From contig NZ_CP049801.1 of assembly GCF_011578045.1 (NCBI RefSeq), forward strand, positions 3,507,043 to 3,571,042: a DNA stretch of 64,000 bases, written 5' to 3'. Source of the DNA: Acinetobacter shaoyimingii. GTDB lineage: Bacteria; Pseudomonadota; Gammaproteobacteria; Pseudomonadales; Moraxellaceae. Below, piece by piece: positions 27,559-41,146 of the stretch. Under the pieces are notes generated by a model. It did no database searches and was not told where the DNA came from. It saw only the letters and a program-made list of their open reading frames with translations. Both the position numbers and the translations under genes were made by a program. How positions within the stretch are numbered: position 1 is the stretch's first letter; the number at the start of each line of letters is the position of its first letter.

Positions 27559-28923
27559 ATGTTTAAAGCGGAAAAAATACTTTGGGGTGAAGGTTTATTT
27601 TTAAGGCCGCAACACTTTCAAATACAAGATACGTATCACGAACAGCGTTTAAATCACACCATTCGTTCGACGATTCCATTTTCTTATGGTGTGGAAAGTC
27701 TTAAATTTGATGAAACTCAATTGGGTACACACGTGCTTGCCCTTGAGCACGTCAACATGATGTGGCAAGACGGGGAAATTTATGCCGCACCATCTCGCGA
27801 TTTGTTACCTGAACCTGTACAACTCGATGATTTAAATCTACGTGGTGAAATGACCATTTATTTGGCACTTCCTATTTTACAGCCCAATAAGAAAAATGTG
27901 GCTTATGAGCAAGCAACCCAGCCCAGCCGTTATCATTCGTATCTAACTGAAACACATGACTTATTTACAGATGCGACGCCTGCTGAGATTACACTATTGC
28001 GTCGTCGTGCGGAAATTAAATTAATCGAATCAGAGATTGATCCAAACCATGATTTAGATGGCTTTCTTTATTTACCTATTGGAAAAATAAAACGCCATAG
28101 CTCTGGTTCATTTGAGCTCGATCATCGCTTTATTCCACCCATTTTAAATATTGAATCCTGTGATTCTTTAATGAGTAATCTAAAAAGAACACTGAATGTG
28201 ATTAAGGCAAAAATCAAAACCATTCAAACCAATAACCGTGAAAATGAACAGAAATTGATTGAGTTCCGTTCAGGAGATATTGTGTCGTTTTGGTTAGTAA
28301 ATGCCTTAAATACAGCACATGCAACTCTTGGGCATTTGCTACAAAATCCTCAGATTCATCCTGAGCGCCTGTATTTTGAATTATTACGTCTAACAGGTTC
28401 ATTGCTTACATTTTCCACCGCCTATGAAGTGGATCAACTACCACGGTATAACCATCACAATTTGCAAGAAAGCTTTTCTCAGCTCGATATTATTTTACGA
28501 GATCTACTCGATACGATCATTTCTAGCCGTTACATTAATATTGCATTGAAAGAAATTCGTCCTTCTTACTGGGTTGGTGGTCTTGAGTCAGACAAAATTA
28601 CCCGTGAATCTCGTTTATATATTGCGATTTCAAGCAGCATTATGCCAACTCATGAGTTGATTCAAATCGTTCCGCTACGTTTCAAAGTCGGTACAACTGT
28701 CGATGTTGAGCAGCGTGTGGTATCCGCTTTACCTGCTATTCCAATACATCATTTGATGCAAGTTCCAACGGCAATTCCAGTTCGTTCAGGTGTGAGTTAT
28801 TTTGAAATAGAACCCCATCACGAGTTATATCAACGCATGCTAGATTCGGAAACGATTTGTATTTATGTTCCATCAGGTTTCCAAGATATTACGATTGAAC
28901 TTATCGCAGTGATGAATGCATAA
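27559..28923 (+). CDS. tssK: T6SS baseplate protein TssK
   Basis: A 454-aa trimeric connector linking baseplate wedges to the TssL/M membrane complex. The N-terminal signature KILWGEGLFLRPQHFQIQDTYHE is diagnostic. Further blocks are DLNLRGEMTIYLALPIL, FLYLPIGKIKR, RYINIALKEIRPSYWVGG, and the C-terminal FEIEPHHELYQRMLDSETICIYVP. It is packed between tssA (6 bp) and tssL (11 bp). Confidence 0.96.
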   Translation: MFKAEKILWGEGLFLRPQHFQIQDTYHEQRLNHTIRSTIPFSYGVESLKFDETQLGTHVLALEHVNMMWQDGEIYAAPSRDLLPEPVQLDDLNLRGEMTIYLALPILQPNKKNVAYEQATQPSRYHSYLTETHDLFTDATPAEITLLRRRAEIKLIESEIDPNHDLDGFLYLPIGKIKRHSSGSFELDHRFIPPILNIESCDSLMSNLKRTLNVIKAKIKTIQTNNRENEQKLIEFRSGDIVSFWLVNALNTAHATLGHLLQNPQIHPERLYFELLRLTGSLLTFSTAYEVDQLPRYNHHNLQESFSQLDIILRDLLDTIISSRYINIALKEIRPSYWVGGLESDKITRESRLYIAISSSIMPTHELIQIVPLRFKVGTTVDVEQRVVSALPAIPIHHLMQVPTAIPVRSGVSYFEIEPHHELYQRMLDSETICIYVPSGFQDITIELIAVMNA

Positions 28924-28934
28924 AGGAGAACATG

Positions 28935-29738
28935 ATGAATTTACCAAATGGCGCTCCTTCCCTATTTGATGATGGTCAAATTGGTACAGGATCGAAAACA
29001 CAAACTTCAGGCATTTCATCCCAAGCATCGACTTTGGTTGATTTACTGCATGATGGTTTTTACATCGTATTCCTGATTCGAAACCAATATGTTCCTGAAA
29101 ATGTCGATCAATTTCGTGAAAAAATTTTGGATCAACTCAATCGTTTTGAACAACAAGCGAAAAAATTACAATTCTCCGCAGATGATATTCATGATGCAAA
29201 ATATGCGTACTGTGCATTATTAGATGAGACCATTGTTACTCAACAAGATCCTAGCTATTTTCACTTACAAAACTCATGGTTAATTAGCCCATTACAGTTG
29301 AGCTTATTTGGTTCCCAACTTGCAGGCTATCGTTTTTTTGACACTTTAGAGCATATTCGAAGTCGTGGCAAAGAAAGACTTGCGGCATTGGAAGTCTTTC
29401 ATTATTGCTTATTACTTGGTTTCCAAGGTAAATATCGACTTGAATCTGTTGAAAGTCTGAACCATTTGGTAGCTCGTGTAGGCGATGAAATTGATTTCTT
29501 AAAAGGTAAAAAGACGGCTTTTTCACCTTTTGCAGCATTACCAGATCAAATTAAAAATATTATTCATCGAGAGCTACCATTTACTTGGATTTTATTATTC
29601 TTATTGTTATTTGCTGTACTCGCATTCTCAGGACTGCGATACATGTTGAGCCAGCAGGACAAAGCTGCTTTATCCAAATATCAGAATGTGATTAGTGCTC
29701 CTGCAGAACAAGCGCATATCACCATTCACCTACCATAA
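28935..29738 (+). CDS. tssL: T6SS membrane protein TssL (DotU family)
   Basis: C-tail-anchored inner-membrane protein with a cytoplasmic DotU/IcmH domain. Visible are DAKYAYCALLDETIVTQQ near residue 95, FFDTLEHI, LEVFHYCLLLGFQGKYRL, and a single C-terminal transmembrane segment (about 215-235: FTWILLFLLLFAVLAFSGL). It lacks a fused OmpA domain, so peptidoglycan anchoring must come from another protein such as TagN. Two adjacent ATGs exist at 28932 and 28935; the second is chosen because AGGAG then sits 6 bp upstream. 267 aa from that start. Confidence 0.95.
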   Translation: MNLPNGAPSLFDDGQIGTGSKTQTSGISSQASTLVDLLHDGFYIVFLIRNQYVPENVDQFREKILDQLNRFEQQAKKLQFSADDIHDAKYAYCALLDETIVTQQDPSYFHLQNSWLISPLQLSLFGSQLAGYRFFDTLEHIRSRGKERLAALEVFHYCLLLGFQGKYRLESVESLNHLVARVGDEIDFLKGKKTAFSPFAALPDQIKNIIHRELPFTWILLFLLLFAVLAFSGLRYMLSQQDKAALSKYQNVISAPAEQAHITIHLP

Positions 29739-29749
29739 AGAATAAAAAC

Positions 29750-30502
29750 ATGGCACAAGAAAAGCAAAAAGTAATTCGTGTTTTACAGCCGAATAAAAAA
29801 CCTCAAAAGCCAAAATCGAAAGTGTTTATCGGTATTTCAGCACTGGTCATCGGTGTACTTGTCATATCAGGGTTACTTTTTGCATTTTTGAACAAAAATC
29901 CAGATCAAATCATTCCACAAGAAGTGAATCAAAATATAAATGCTGAAGATAAGGAACTCCTTGCCCAAAATCAGCATAAACCAGCTGCTGAAAAGTCTGA
30001 AATTTCTAAGCACATAGATTCTGAAGAACAAGAAAATAAACCTGATGAAGACATTCATCATCCGCAGCCAAAATTAAATGAAATCACCAATATTTTTAAA
30101 CATAAACAACCGACTCAAGTTGCTGTTGTAGAGAAAAAGCCCGAGTCAAGCAATCCATTTGATCACATTACCAGTGAGCAAAAGCCCAATGCGACCCAAA
30201 TTGTAGATCCAAATAAAAATCCACTCATTAAAGTTGCACCAGCTAAATCCACACCAGTAGCAAAAGCAAGTACCATAAATACAACTGATGCAAAATTGCA
30301 GCAGGCTGCTATATCAGCAACAAGTACTCCAGCAGCGCAAAAAAAGCTTGAAACAAAAGACTCAAAAATTGAAGAACCGGGTCCAGAAGCAAGTGTAAAA
30401 ATTCAAGTCACTAAATCAGTAAAAGAGACTAGTGTAGCTAAAGAAACCACCACACCTAAAGAGCCAGAAATCGTCAAAGAAAAAACTCAAGAAAAAGAAT
30501 AA
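29750..30502 (+). CDS. T6SS-locus single-pass membrane protein, Lys/Pro/Glu-rich
   Basis: A 250-aa protein I cannot assign to a named family. A basic N-terminus (about 25 residues, many Lys/Pro) is followed by one transmembrane segment (VFIGISALVIGVLVISGLLFAFL, about residues 26-48) and a ~200-residue tail rich in Lys, Glu, Pro, Gln and Thr with no obvious globular core. The topology would place the tail in the periplasm, where it could reach through or bind the peptidoglycan. It lies 11 bp after tssL and 6 bp before tagX, so it belongs to the operon. Resemblance to TonB-like or spacer proteins is compositional only. Confidence 0.75.
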   Translation: MAQEKQKVIRVLQPNKKPQKPKSKVFIGISALVIGVLVISGLLFAFLNKNPDQIIPQEVNQNINAEDKELLAQNQHKPAAEKSEISKHIDSEEQENKPDEDIHHPQPKLNEITNIFKHKQPTQVAVVEKKPESSNPFDHITSEQKPNATQIVDPNKNPLIKVAPAKSTPVAKASTINTTDAKLQQAAISATSTPAAQKKLETKDSKIEEPGPEASVKIQVTKSVKETSVAKETTTPKEPEIVKEKTQEKE

Positions 30503-30508
30503 TTTATT

Positions 30509-31468
30509 GTGATCGCATTTCTAATCATAAGTTTCATCATCATGGTGCCGATTCTAGCATTGATGATGTCTTATGAACTACGTGAAAAATGTTCTAATTT
30601 TTATAAAAATTTACTGCCTAAGAGTAAAGAAAAACTCATATCTGCACGAAAGTTTGCTTATGAAGTCAATCAAGCCGCTTCAATCGATCAAACACAATCA
30701 CATTGGCATTTACAACAATGGTGGATTCTATTTGCTGGCATCCTATTGTTAAGTAGTATTTTATTCTTTGCATATAGCTTACATGTTGCGCCAACAAGAG
30801 TTGAAGCAAATTATTTAAGAGCAAATGACCCTCAAATTTATAATTTGTTAAACGGAGATCTGCTCTCTCCACCACCTCCTGTTGAGGAGTCTCTAGTACA
30901 AGCCGCAATTTTAGCTGAAATAGATCAAGATCCTACTATACCAAGTCAACCAGTCAATACGGTGTTTGATGGACAAGAAGCAGATCAAAAAAGCCATGCA
31001 TTTGAAACCAATTTAATTGATAGAAAATGGGACAAGATGCATCCAAGTTATAAACAACGCTTACTCATGGTATTTAAAATCATGAAAGAACGCCATGGCT
31101 ATGAAATGGTCCTTCTTGAAGGTTACCGAAGCCCTGAACGCCAAACACGCTTATCAGGCAATACAGCAACAACCTTGGCAAAAGCTTTTCAAAGTTATCA
31201 CCAATTTGGTTTAGCAGCTGATGTCGCTTTTAAACGAAATGGCAAAGTCGTGATTTCAGAACGTGACCCGTGGGCAATGCGTGGCTATCAACTCTATGGT
31301 GAAACGGCTGAATCTGTTGGCTTAACGTGGGGTGGACGTTGGACACGTATTCATGACTATGGTCATACGGAATTCCGTATGCCAGGATTGCGAAAAAATA
31401 GAGAATCTGCTGAAAGATTAATTGCAGAAGCACAAAACCAAGGCTTAATGGCCAATAATATTCATTAA
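30509..31468 (+). CDS. tagX: T6SS peptidoglycan endopeptidase TagX
   Basis: Membrane-anchored zinc peptidase of the VanY/M15 type. In A. baumannii TagX is an L,D-endopeptidase needed for T6SS assembly through the cell wall. Two hydrophobic segments (residues 1-20 and about 72-93) precede a Pro-rich linker and the catalytic domain. Metal-binding motifs are visible: SYHQFGLAADVAF (His and Asp, about 230-242) and IHDYGHTEFRM (second His, about 285-295). LLEGYRSPERQTRL is also typical. The start codon is GTG at 30509. It is the last T6SS gene on the plus strand here. Confidence 0.93.
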   Translation: MIAFLIISFIIMVPILALMMSYELREKCSNFYKNLLPKSKEKLISARKFAYEVNQAASIDQTQSHWHLQQWWILFAGILLLSSILFFAYSLHVAPTRVEANYLRANDPQIYNLLNGDLLSPPPPVEESLVQAAILAEIDQDPTIPSQPVNTVFDGQEADQKSHAFETNLIDRKWDKMHPSYKQRLLMVFKIMKERHGYEMVLLEGYRSPERQTRLSGNTATTLAKAFQSYHQFGLAADVAFKRNGKVVISERDPWAMRGYQLYGETAESVGLTWGGRWTRIHDYGHTEFRMPGLRKNRESAERLIAEAQNQGLMANNIH

Positions 31469-31587
31469 TCATATCACTACCAATTCTTACAAAAGTGTCA
31501 GGCTTGGCTTAGCCAGTTCATGCAAAATAAAGTCATATCCAATTATTTTAATATTCTATTATTTTTAGCGTATTAAGAGAAGAGACT

Positions 31588-32628
31588 ATGCAATTAAAAA
31601 ACCAAAATATAAATGATTTTACTCAGCTTTTTTTAGCAAATCCCAACCAAAATTCATATCAAGAGCTCAGCGAGTATATTCGAAACAATAGGCAACAAAT
31701 ACTCAAACAATTACATGAATACGGTATTTTAATTTTTCGAGGATTTAAAATTGAAAATAAAGATAATTTTCAGAAAATTGTCGAAAATGATTTAGGGTTT
31801 TCTCCATGGAATGCATTTAATCCAAATTTACCAGGCTTTATTGCAAGTTGGATCAGAAAATATAGTGAAAATCTACTGGGTGCAGGTGATTACAGACGTT
31901 ACTTAGGCCGTAATACGGTCCAATTAGGTCCTGTAGAAAACTCAGTACAAGGTCCACATGTTGAAGGAGGCATTAGATCAGAACGTTCACGTTATATTGC
32001 GTTGTTCTGCCAAGAACCTTCTCATTATTTAGCTGAAACAGGATTTAATAATTTAGAAAAAGTATGGCGCAGTTTTCCTCATCATTTAAAAGATAAATAT
32101 TTACATGCTTGGAATCACTTTTATTATTTATCTGGAAGAAAAGTGAATATTTTTGATAAAGTTCTATTGAAAAAAAGCCCTTTTCAAATTGATGTTCTTC
32201 CAAATAAACGTGCCAAATTAACACTTAGTCCATCACCATTGGTGGTTATTCACCCAGAAACACAACAGCAGGTGATTCAGCCCTGGGCTTTTGCACATAA
32301 TACCAATCCATATGTCTATAAAGCAGCCCAAAAGAGCTTTGCTGATCGAGGAAATATTGAAATTGATTCGACTGCAGACGGTATGCAACTTAATTGGGAA
32401 ATTTTTAATGCTAATGGAAAATCCATTGAATGGACAGATACTGAAAAACAAGAATTTTTTGATGCTATGTATAAAGATGCCTTGCTTCTAGAATGGGAAA
32501 AAGGTGATTTTGCATTGGTCGATAACATTAAAATCGCACATTGGCGTATGAATGGTGAGCAAGGAAACAGGAAATTGATTCAAATACAAGCCAACTCCTT
32601 TGACGCAAACAAATATGCTGTAGGCTGA
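31588..32628 (+). CDS. TauD/TfdA-like Fe(II)/2-oxoglutarate dioxygenase
   Basis: A 346-aa probable non-haem iron oxygenase. The N-terminal block QLHEYGILIFRGFKI matches the TauD/SyrP branch. The iron ligands are likely His and Glu of PHVEGG (about residues 122-127) and the distal His of NIKIAHWRMNG (about 317), followed by the Arg that binds 2-oxoglutarate (NRKLIQI). The Glu instead of Asp in the HxD motif is seen in some amino-acid hydroxylases. The substrate is unknown. It lies 119 bp after tagX behind GAGAAGAG, and may be a separate transcript. No T6SS role can be claimed. Confidence 0.8.
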   Translation: MQLKNQNINDFTQLFLANPNQNSYQELSEYIRNNRQQILKQLHEYGILIFRGFKIENKDNFQKIVENDLGFSPWNAFNPNLPGFIASWIRKYSENLLGAGDYRRYLGRNTVQLGPVENSVQGPHVEGGIRSERSRYIALFCQEPSHYLAETGFNNLEKVWRSFPHHLKDKYLHAWNHFYYLSGRKVNIFDKVLLKKSPFQIDVLPNKRAKLTLSPSPLVVIHPETQQQVIQPWAFAHNTNPYVYKAAQKSFADRGNIEIDSTADGMQLNWEIFNANGKSIEWTDTEKQEFFDAMYKDALLLEWEKGDFALVDNIKIAHWRMNGEQGNRKLIQIQANSFDANKYAVG

Positions 32629-32692
32629 AAGCTTCATTCTTTATTTGCACATATAGAATAAATTTTCAGCAATAACTTTTCCCACGCATAAA

Positions 32693-32729
32693 AAAATCCC
32701 CCTCTGCTATTTGCGGAGGGGGATTTCGA
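32693..32729 (-). terminator. rRNA operon terminator
   Basis: An inverted repeat AAATCCCCC/GGGGGATTT with a short imperfect extension lies just after the 5S rRNA 3' end. On the minus strand it is followed by a run of seven T. It ends the rrn transcript and separates it from the convergent dioxygenase gene. Confidence 0.9.
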
Positions 32730-32736
32730 ATAATGA

Positions 32737-32851
32737 GCTGGCGATGACTTACTCTCACATGGCAAACGCCACACTACCATCAGCGCGAAGAGGTTTCACT
32801 TCTGAGTTCGGGAAGGGATCAGGTGGTTCACTCTTGCTATTGTCGCCAGCA
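32737..32851 (-). rRNA. rrf: 5S ribosomal RNA
   Basis: About 115 nt. On the minus strand it starts TGCTGGCGAC and ends GTCATCGCCAGC; these termini pair as helix I. The internal CCCGAACTCAGAAGTGAAAC is the conserved 5S loop region. It is the last gene of the operon and precedes the terminator. Ends are estimated from the terminal helix. Confidence 0.95.
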
Positions 32852-33037
32852 CAACTGTTTATGGATACTCGCTTAGTCTTACCTTTATGCTAAGTGTTTT
32901 TCCAAATGAGTGATTAACAGAGATACTTGAGTTTGTTTAATTCGTTCAGTTTAGCGGTTTATTTAACTAAATCAAGTTTGATCAGTTTGATTTCGAATCA
33001 ATCGAGCTTTATACAACAACTGTTTGGGTGTTGTATA

Positions 33038-35930
<2,893 letters not shown>

Positions 35931-36398
35931 AACCCCAAACAGTCGTTCATCCCTACAAGCAGGATAAGCAACAGATCAACCAATTTCTTAGTCAATCATA
36001 CAGTTGGCGTCTGTGCACTTAAGCACTATACAGCTTCAATTAGATTCATATACCAAAACGCTTGATTCAGTTAATTTCGCTAGTTCTCATTCAATCACTT
36101 CAACTCCATAACTTGCGTTACTTCGTTTCCGCTTTTGTATGAGTTTGAACAAATTATTTCAACTCAAATATATTCTGTTAATGATTCACCACGTCTTCGT
36201 CAGATCGTGGTCAACTGTGATAAATCACAGAAGTTAACAAGACGCGCATATTACGCTAACTTCTTATTAAATTCTATAATCTACGACTTCGTTCGATTAA
36301 AGCCTGCGCAAAGCAGTACTTATATGATCAAACACTACGCGCAGCGTAGCTGCTTGTCTTGCGTTTCGACAAAGCGTTGCTTTGTTATTTCGAAACTC
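35931..36398 (-). other. Spacer between tRNA-Ala and 23S rRNA
   Basis: About 468 bp of transcribed spacer without a gene. It contains half of the 23S processing stalk at its 23S end and, near tRNA-Ala, short hairpins (GCGCAGCGTAGCTGC and CAAAGCGTTGCTTTG). An apparent 97-codon reading frame across it runs into the tRNA and is not a gene. Confidence 0.8.
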
Positions 36399-36474
36399 TG
36401 GTGGAGACTAGGAGAGTCGAACTCCTGACCTCCTGCGTGCAAAGCAGGCGCTCTACCAACTAAGCTAAGTCCCC
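36399..36474 (-). tRNA. tRNA-Ala (anticodon TGC)
   Basis: A 76-nt cloverleaf with encoded ACCA. The acceptor arm is GGGGACT/AGTCTCC. D-arm TAGCTTAGTTGGTAGAGC, anticodon stem-loop CTGCTTTGCACGCAG with TGC, and T-arm AGGAGTTCGACTCTCCT are visible. It lies in the 16S-23S spacer beside tRNA-Ile, as usual for rrn operons. Confidence 0.97.
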
Positions 36475-36548
36475 AGCTTATCATCTATAGATTCGATATA
36501 TCTTTACGCTCTGTTCGCCTCAGTACTTTCATACTGCGTTAGTCAGAA

Positions 36549-36625
<77 letters not shown>

Positions 36626-36686
36626 TCAGATACATCTTCATGAAGAACAACTTGTTGTGGATTCTTACCAATCGTCAATCTTTCGT

Positions 36687-38222
<1,536 letters not shown>

Positions 38223-38494
38223 TTAATACTTCGTAGCGCCTTAAAGGGCGCCAATCTTGGCTCATCAATTTTCTGACATTAATTTCTCAAATAAACTTCG
38301 AGTAATTTCTACCATCAATCAATGAAAATAATTTCGATCAATCAACCAGTAAAAATCCACACAAGTTGTTCTTCATAATCTCTTAATGATCTTCTTAACA
38401 CTTCGTCAGTATTAAGAGCTGGACTTCGATAAACTCAAACAACTCAGCACTTCGTGCTTCGTTCGTTTCCGTCTATCTCGTCGGTATGGGGTGC
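38223..38494 (-). other. rRNA leader with 16S processing half-stem
   Basis: Transcribed leader between the rrn promoter and 16S. The segment at 38354-38376 is complementary, with one extra base, to 36640-36663 downstream of 16S (shared core ATGAAGAACAACTTGT), forming the long stem cleaved to release pre-16S. Several ATCAAT-like repeats lie between. No gene is seen. Confidence 0.8.
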
Positions 38495-38522
38495 ATTCTA
38501 GAGGATTTCTAAATCATTGCAA
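38495..38522 (-). promoter_or_regulatory. rRNA operon promoter
   Basis: On the minus strand: -35 TTGCAA (38522-38517), a 16-bp spacer, and -10 TAGAAT (38500-38495), followed by a GC-rich GCACCCC discriminator typical of stringently controlled rRNA promoters. An A/T-rich stretch upstream (about 38530-38640) could act as an UP element. Confidence 0.75.
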
Positions 38523-38659
38523 GCGCTTTTAACTCACTGTTTTACTGTGTGTTCTATTTTTATGCACCAATATGATTCATATTTATTCAAAAGTGTGCAT
38601 AAGCATATAATTTAAAAGCAGAAATCTTTTTTTAAAATTTCTGCATTATTTTTAAAGGA

Positions 38660-39223
38660 TTATTTGGTCTTTGTTGGTTTAATCGTCACACTTAAAATTT
38701 TGATTGGTTTTTTGGGAACATTTTGATGCCCACCATAGCTTCCAGTGCTTACTTTCGCAATCTGATCAACGATATTCATCCCGTTTGTGACTTTACCAAA
38801 CACTGCATAACCATCATTACCAGCAGATTTGTTCAAAAAGTCATTATTTGTAAGATTAATAAAGAATTGACTGCTTGCTGAATGAGGATCACTGGTTCTT
38901 GCCATTGCTAATGTCCCTCTATCGTTCTTCAGACCATTAGAGGCTTCATTACGAATAGGAGGATTAGTTTTCTTTTCTACTAAGTTTTCATCCATGCCCC
39001 CACCCTGAATCATAAATCCTGGGATTACTCGGTGAAAAATAGTGCCATTGTAAAAATTGGTTTTAACGTAGTTCTTAAAATTCTTTACTGAGACTGGTGC
39101 TTGTTCATCAAACAATTCAATGTCTATTTTCCCGTTTGATGTAAGAATTTGCATATTGGTGTTTGCCAAGATATTTGTACTCGCAATTGCTATGACTAAG
39201 CCAAAGGCTACTTTATTTAACAT
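38660..39223 (-). CDS. Periplasmic cyclophilin-type peptidyl-prolyl isomerase
   Basis: A 187-aa cyclophilin with a Sec signal ([20 protein letters not shown]). Active-site features are visible: [20 protein letters not shown] (Arg of FHRV), then [22 protein letters not shown] and [17 protein letters not shown]. It corresponds to the PpiA class that assists folding of exported proteins. A monocistronic gene; rrn lies upstream on the same strand and a parS-like site lies beyond its start side. Confidence 0.93.
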   Translation of the reverse strand: MLNKVAFGLVIAIASTNILANTNMQILTSNGKIDIELFDEQAPVSVKNFKNYVKTNFYNGTIFHRVIPGFMIQGGGMDENLVEKKTNPPIRNEASNGLKNDRGTLAMARTSDPHSASSQFFINLTNNDFLNKSAGNDGYAVFGKVTNGMNIVDQIAKVSTGSYGGHQNVPKKPIKILSVTIKPTKTK

Positions 39224-39573
39224 ATAGCTGCTCTAATGATGGGTGATGTTGTTTTCATTATAGTGAGTTGAAGCTGAATTTTAATATAGCGTTTTATTAA
39301 CTGTATATCTCAGTATGAATGGGTTTCTAAAGCGTGATTATGCATTTTTCACTATCATTTTTTAATGTGTACTTTCTAGCTATAGCTTTATAGGGTCTAT
39401 GATATTGTTCAGCAATCAAAGTTTCTTAGCGATTTAACAATTCTAGACATACATGTTTTCTGAAAATAAAATGAAAGTTGGTTAAAAAAGTTCCACGTGA
39501 AACCAACCTTCATTTTGAGTGATCGCAATAATATAAGAAAAGATACGAATATCTTTCTATACATAGATAGCAC
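39224..39573. other. Intergenic region with a parS-like site
   Basis: About 350 bp between the cyclophilin and esterase genes, AT-rich. It carries the promoter side of the cyclophilin gene and a parS-like palindrome at 39490-39503 (separate entry). I see no small gene or clear terminator in it. Confidence 0.6.
39490..39503. other. parS-like ParB-binding site
   Basis: GTTCCACGTGAAAC, a near-palindrome that combines the two common bacterial parS half-sites (TGTTTCAC and TGTTCCAC around CACGTG). The identical 14-mer occurs again at 62401 in recF. Origin-proximal, intergenic location fits chromosome segregation. The function is inferred from the match to the known consensus. Confidence 0.8.
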
Positions 39574-40644
39574 TTAAGATGCCTTGTCCCAGAATTTTCT
39601 GAAATCTTTGCTCATCTCAATCACAATTTTTTTCGCTTTTCTAGAAACTAATGTCAGATTAATAAAACCGTGCGTTTGATCTTCATAATCACGATAAAGC
39701 ATTTTATTGCCAGCCTGACGCAATTGATTGGCATAGATCTTACCTTCATCATGTAAAACATCATGCCCTGCTGTGACTACAAAAGCTGGAGCAAGCTTTT
39801 TGAAGTTTGCATATATTGGTGAAATGATTGGATCATCCAAAGCAACTTTATGTTCTGTAGCATAATACTCTGTCACATAGTCAATATCTGTTTCGGTTAA
39901 CACCAAACCATTTTTATATGCAAAGAATGAAGGATGACGACTTTTAAAATCAACTGCAGGGTAAATTAAAAACTGTGCTTGAGGTGCATAACTGGTATTC
40001 GCTGTGCGTTGAGCCACTACAGCACTGATATTACCGCCTGCACTATCCCCTGCTACAGCAATTCTATTTTTTAAAATTTTAAATTGGCGACGGTTCTGAT
40101 ACACCCAAGCCAATGCATCTTCACACGATTGGATGACGTGTTTTGGACCATATTCTGGCGCTAAAGGATAATCAATACTGAGCACTTGAACTTTGGCATT
40201 CACTGCAAATAATCGACAAAATTCATCATGTGTATTGATACTACCCACAACAAATCCCCCACCATGATAGAACACCACCATCGGTAATTTTTTATTGGGC
40301 GCTGGATGATAATGTCGGGCAAAGACACTACCACTTTGTAAAGGCAAACGAATATCTTCTACAAAATGAATAGGAGTTGATTTATGAGTAATCGATTGGA
40401 TTTGTTCTTCAAACAAACGTCGTGATAGCTCTACATTTCCACCAATAAATCCTGATTTTCCTTGCTTGAGTTGCGCAGCCATCAATGCTTTTGTAAAACT
40501 ATCTAATTCAGGGTATTGATGAGGATAACCTAATAATTTAGCCAATGATTCTTGGACGATGCTTGGCATACGGTCTAATGCACGACCTGCAGTACCTTGT
40601 CCATTTTCTAATAATTGTTGAAGCTTTTTATTTAAATCAACCAT
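39574..40644 (-). CDS. Alpha/beta hydrolase of the hormone-sensitive-lipase family
   Basis: A 356-aa esterase or lipase. The oxyanion motif HGGGFVVGS lies near residue 125, the nucleophile elbow GDSAGGNISA near 195-205, the Asp in the block AGHDVLHDEG near 295, and the catalytic His in DQTHGFINL near 330. The ATG at 40644 (MVDLNKK) is chosen because GGAAGG lies 7 bp upstream; an ATG 15 bp further up lacks that spacing. It has no signal peptide, so it is probably cytoplasmic. The substrate is unknown. Confidence 0.9.
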   Translation of the reverse strand: MVDLNKKLQQLLENGQGTAGRALDRMPSIVQESLAKLLGYPHQYPELDSFTKALMAAQLKQGKSGFIGGNVELSRRLFEEQIQSITHKSTPIHFVEDIRLPLQSGSVFARHYHPAPNKKLPMVVFYHGGGFVVGSINTHDEFCRLFAVNAKVQVLSIDYPLAPEYGPKHVIQSCEDALAWVYQNRRQFKILKNRIAVAGDSAGGNISAVVAQRTANTSYAPQAQFLIYPAVDFKSRHPSFFAYKNGLVLTETDIDYVTEYYATEHKVALDDPIISPIYANFKKLAPAFVVTAGHDVLHDEGKIYANQLRQAGNKMLYRDYEDQTHGFINLTLVSRKAKKIVIEMSKDFRKFWDKAS

Positions 40645-40843
40645 GGTATGGCCTTCCATTCTTCATAATTGCTACATGATTATTCATTTAATGACTATAT
40701 TCTTATAAAAGTCTATTAATCAATATACACATCCAAAACCTATAACACGCTAATCTCACTCTATTGGTCTTGTCATTGACTGTTTATCACTAAATCAGAC
40801 CTTTTTTGCAATTTCCAAGGATTAAATTATAAGAGGATTAAAG

Positions 40844-41116
40844 ATGTCTATAAAACTATTCGCTGTTTTAGCAACAACCGCTGTGGTCAGTGTTGGCTGT
40901 ATCGCATTGCCAGAAGAAGGATCATATAACTCTAATGATCGCTATTACGATCGTGATCGCGACCATCGTCACGATGACCGTGATGTAAAACAAAATCGTT
41001 GGGATAAAGAAATCCAACGTCGACATGAAGAAGCACTCAGAGACCGACCTGCATATCAAAATAGTCGTGATAGAGAAATTGAGCGTAGACACAACGAAGC
41101 GCTCAATAACAGATAA
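40844..41116 (+). CDS. Small lipoprotein rich in Arg, Asp and His
   Basis: A 90-aa protein with a lipoprotein signal (VVSVGC, Cys at about residue 19). The mature part is strongly charged: DRYYDRDRDHRHDDRD is followed by two copies of a 13-residue unit, KEIQRRHEEALRD and REIERRHNEALNN. AGAGG precedes the ATG and a strong terminator follows at 41147-41184. Function is unknown; no family is recognised. Confidence 0.75.
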   Translation: MSIKLFAVLATTAVVSVGCIALPEEGSYNSNDRYYDRDRDHRHDDRDVKQNRWDKEIQRRHEEALRDRPAYQNSRDREIERRHNEALNNR

Positions 41117-41146
41117 TAAACATCTAAACGCAATTTTTTAAATCAT

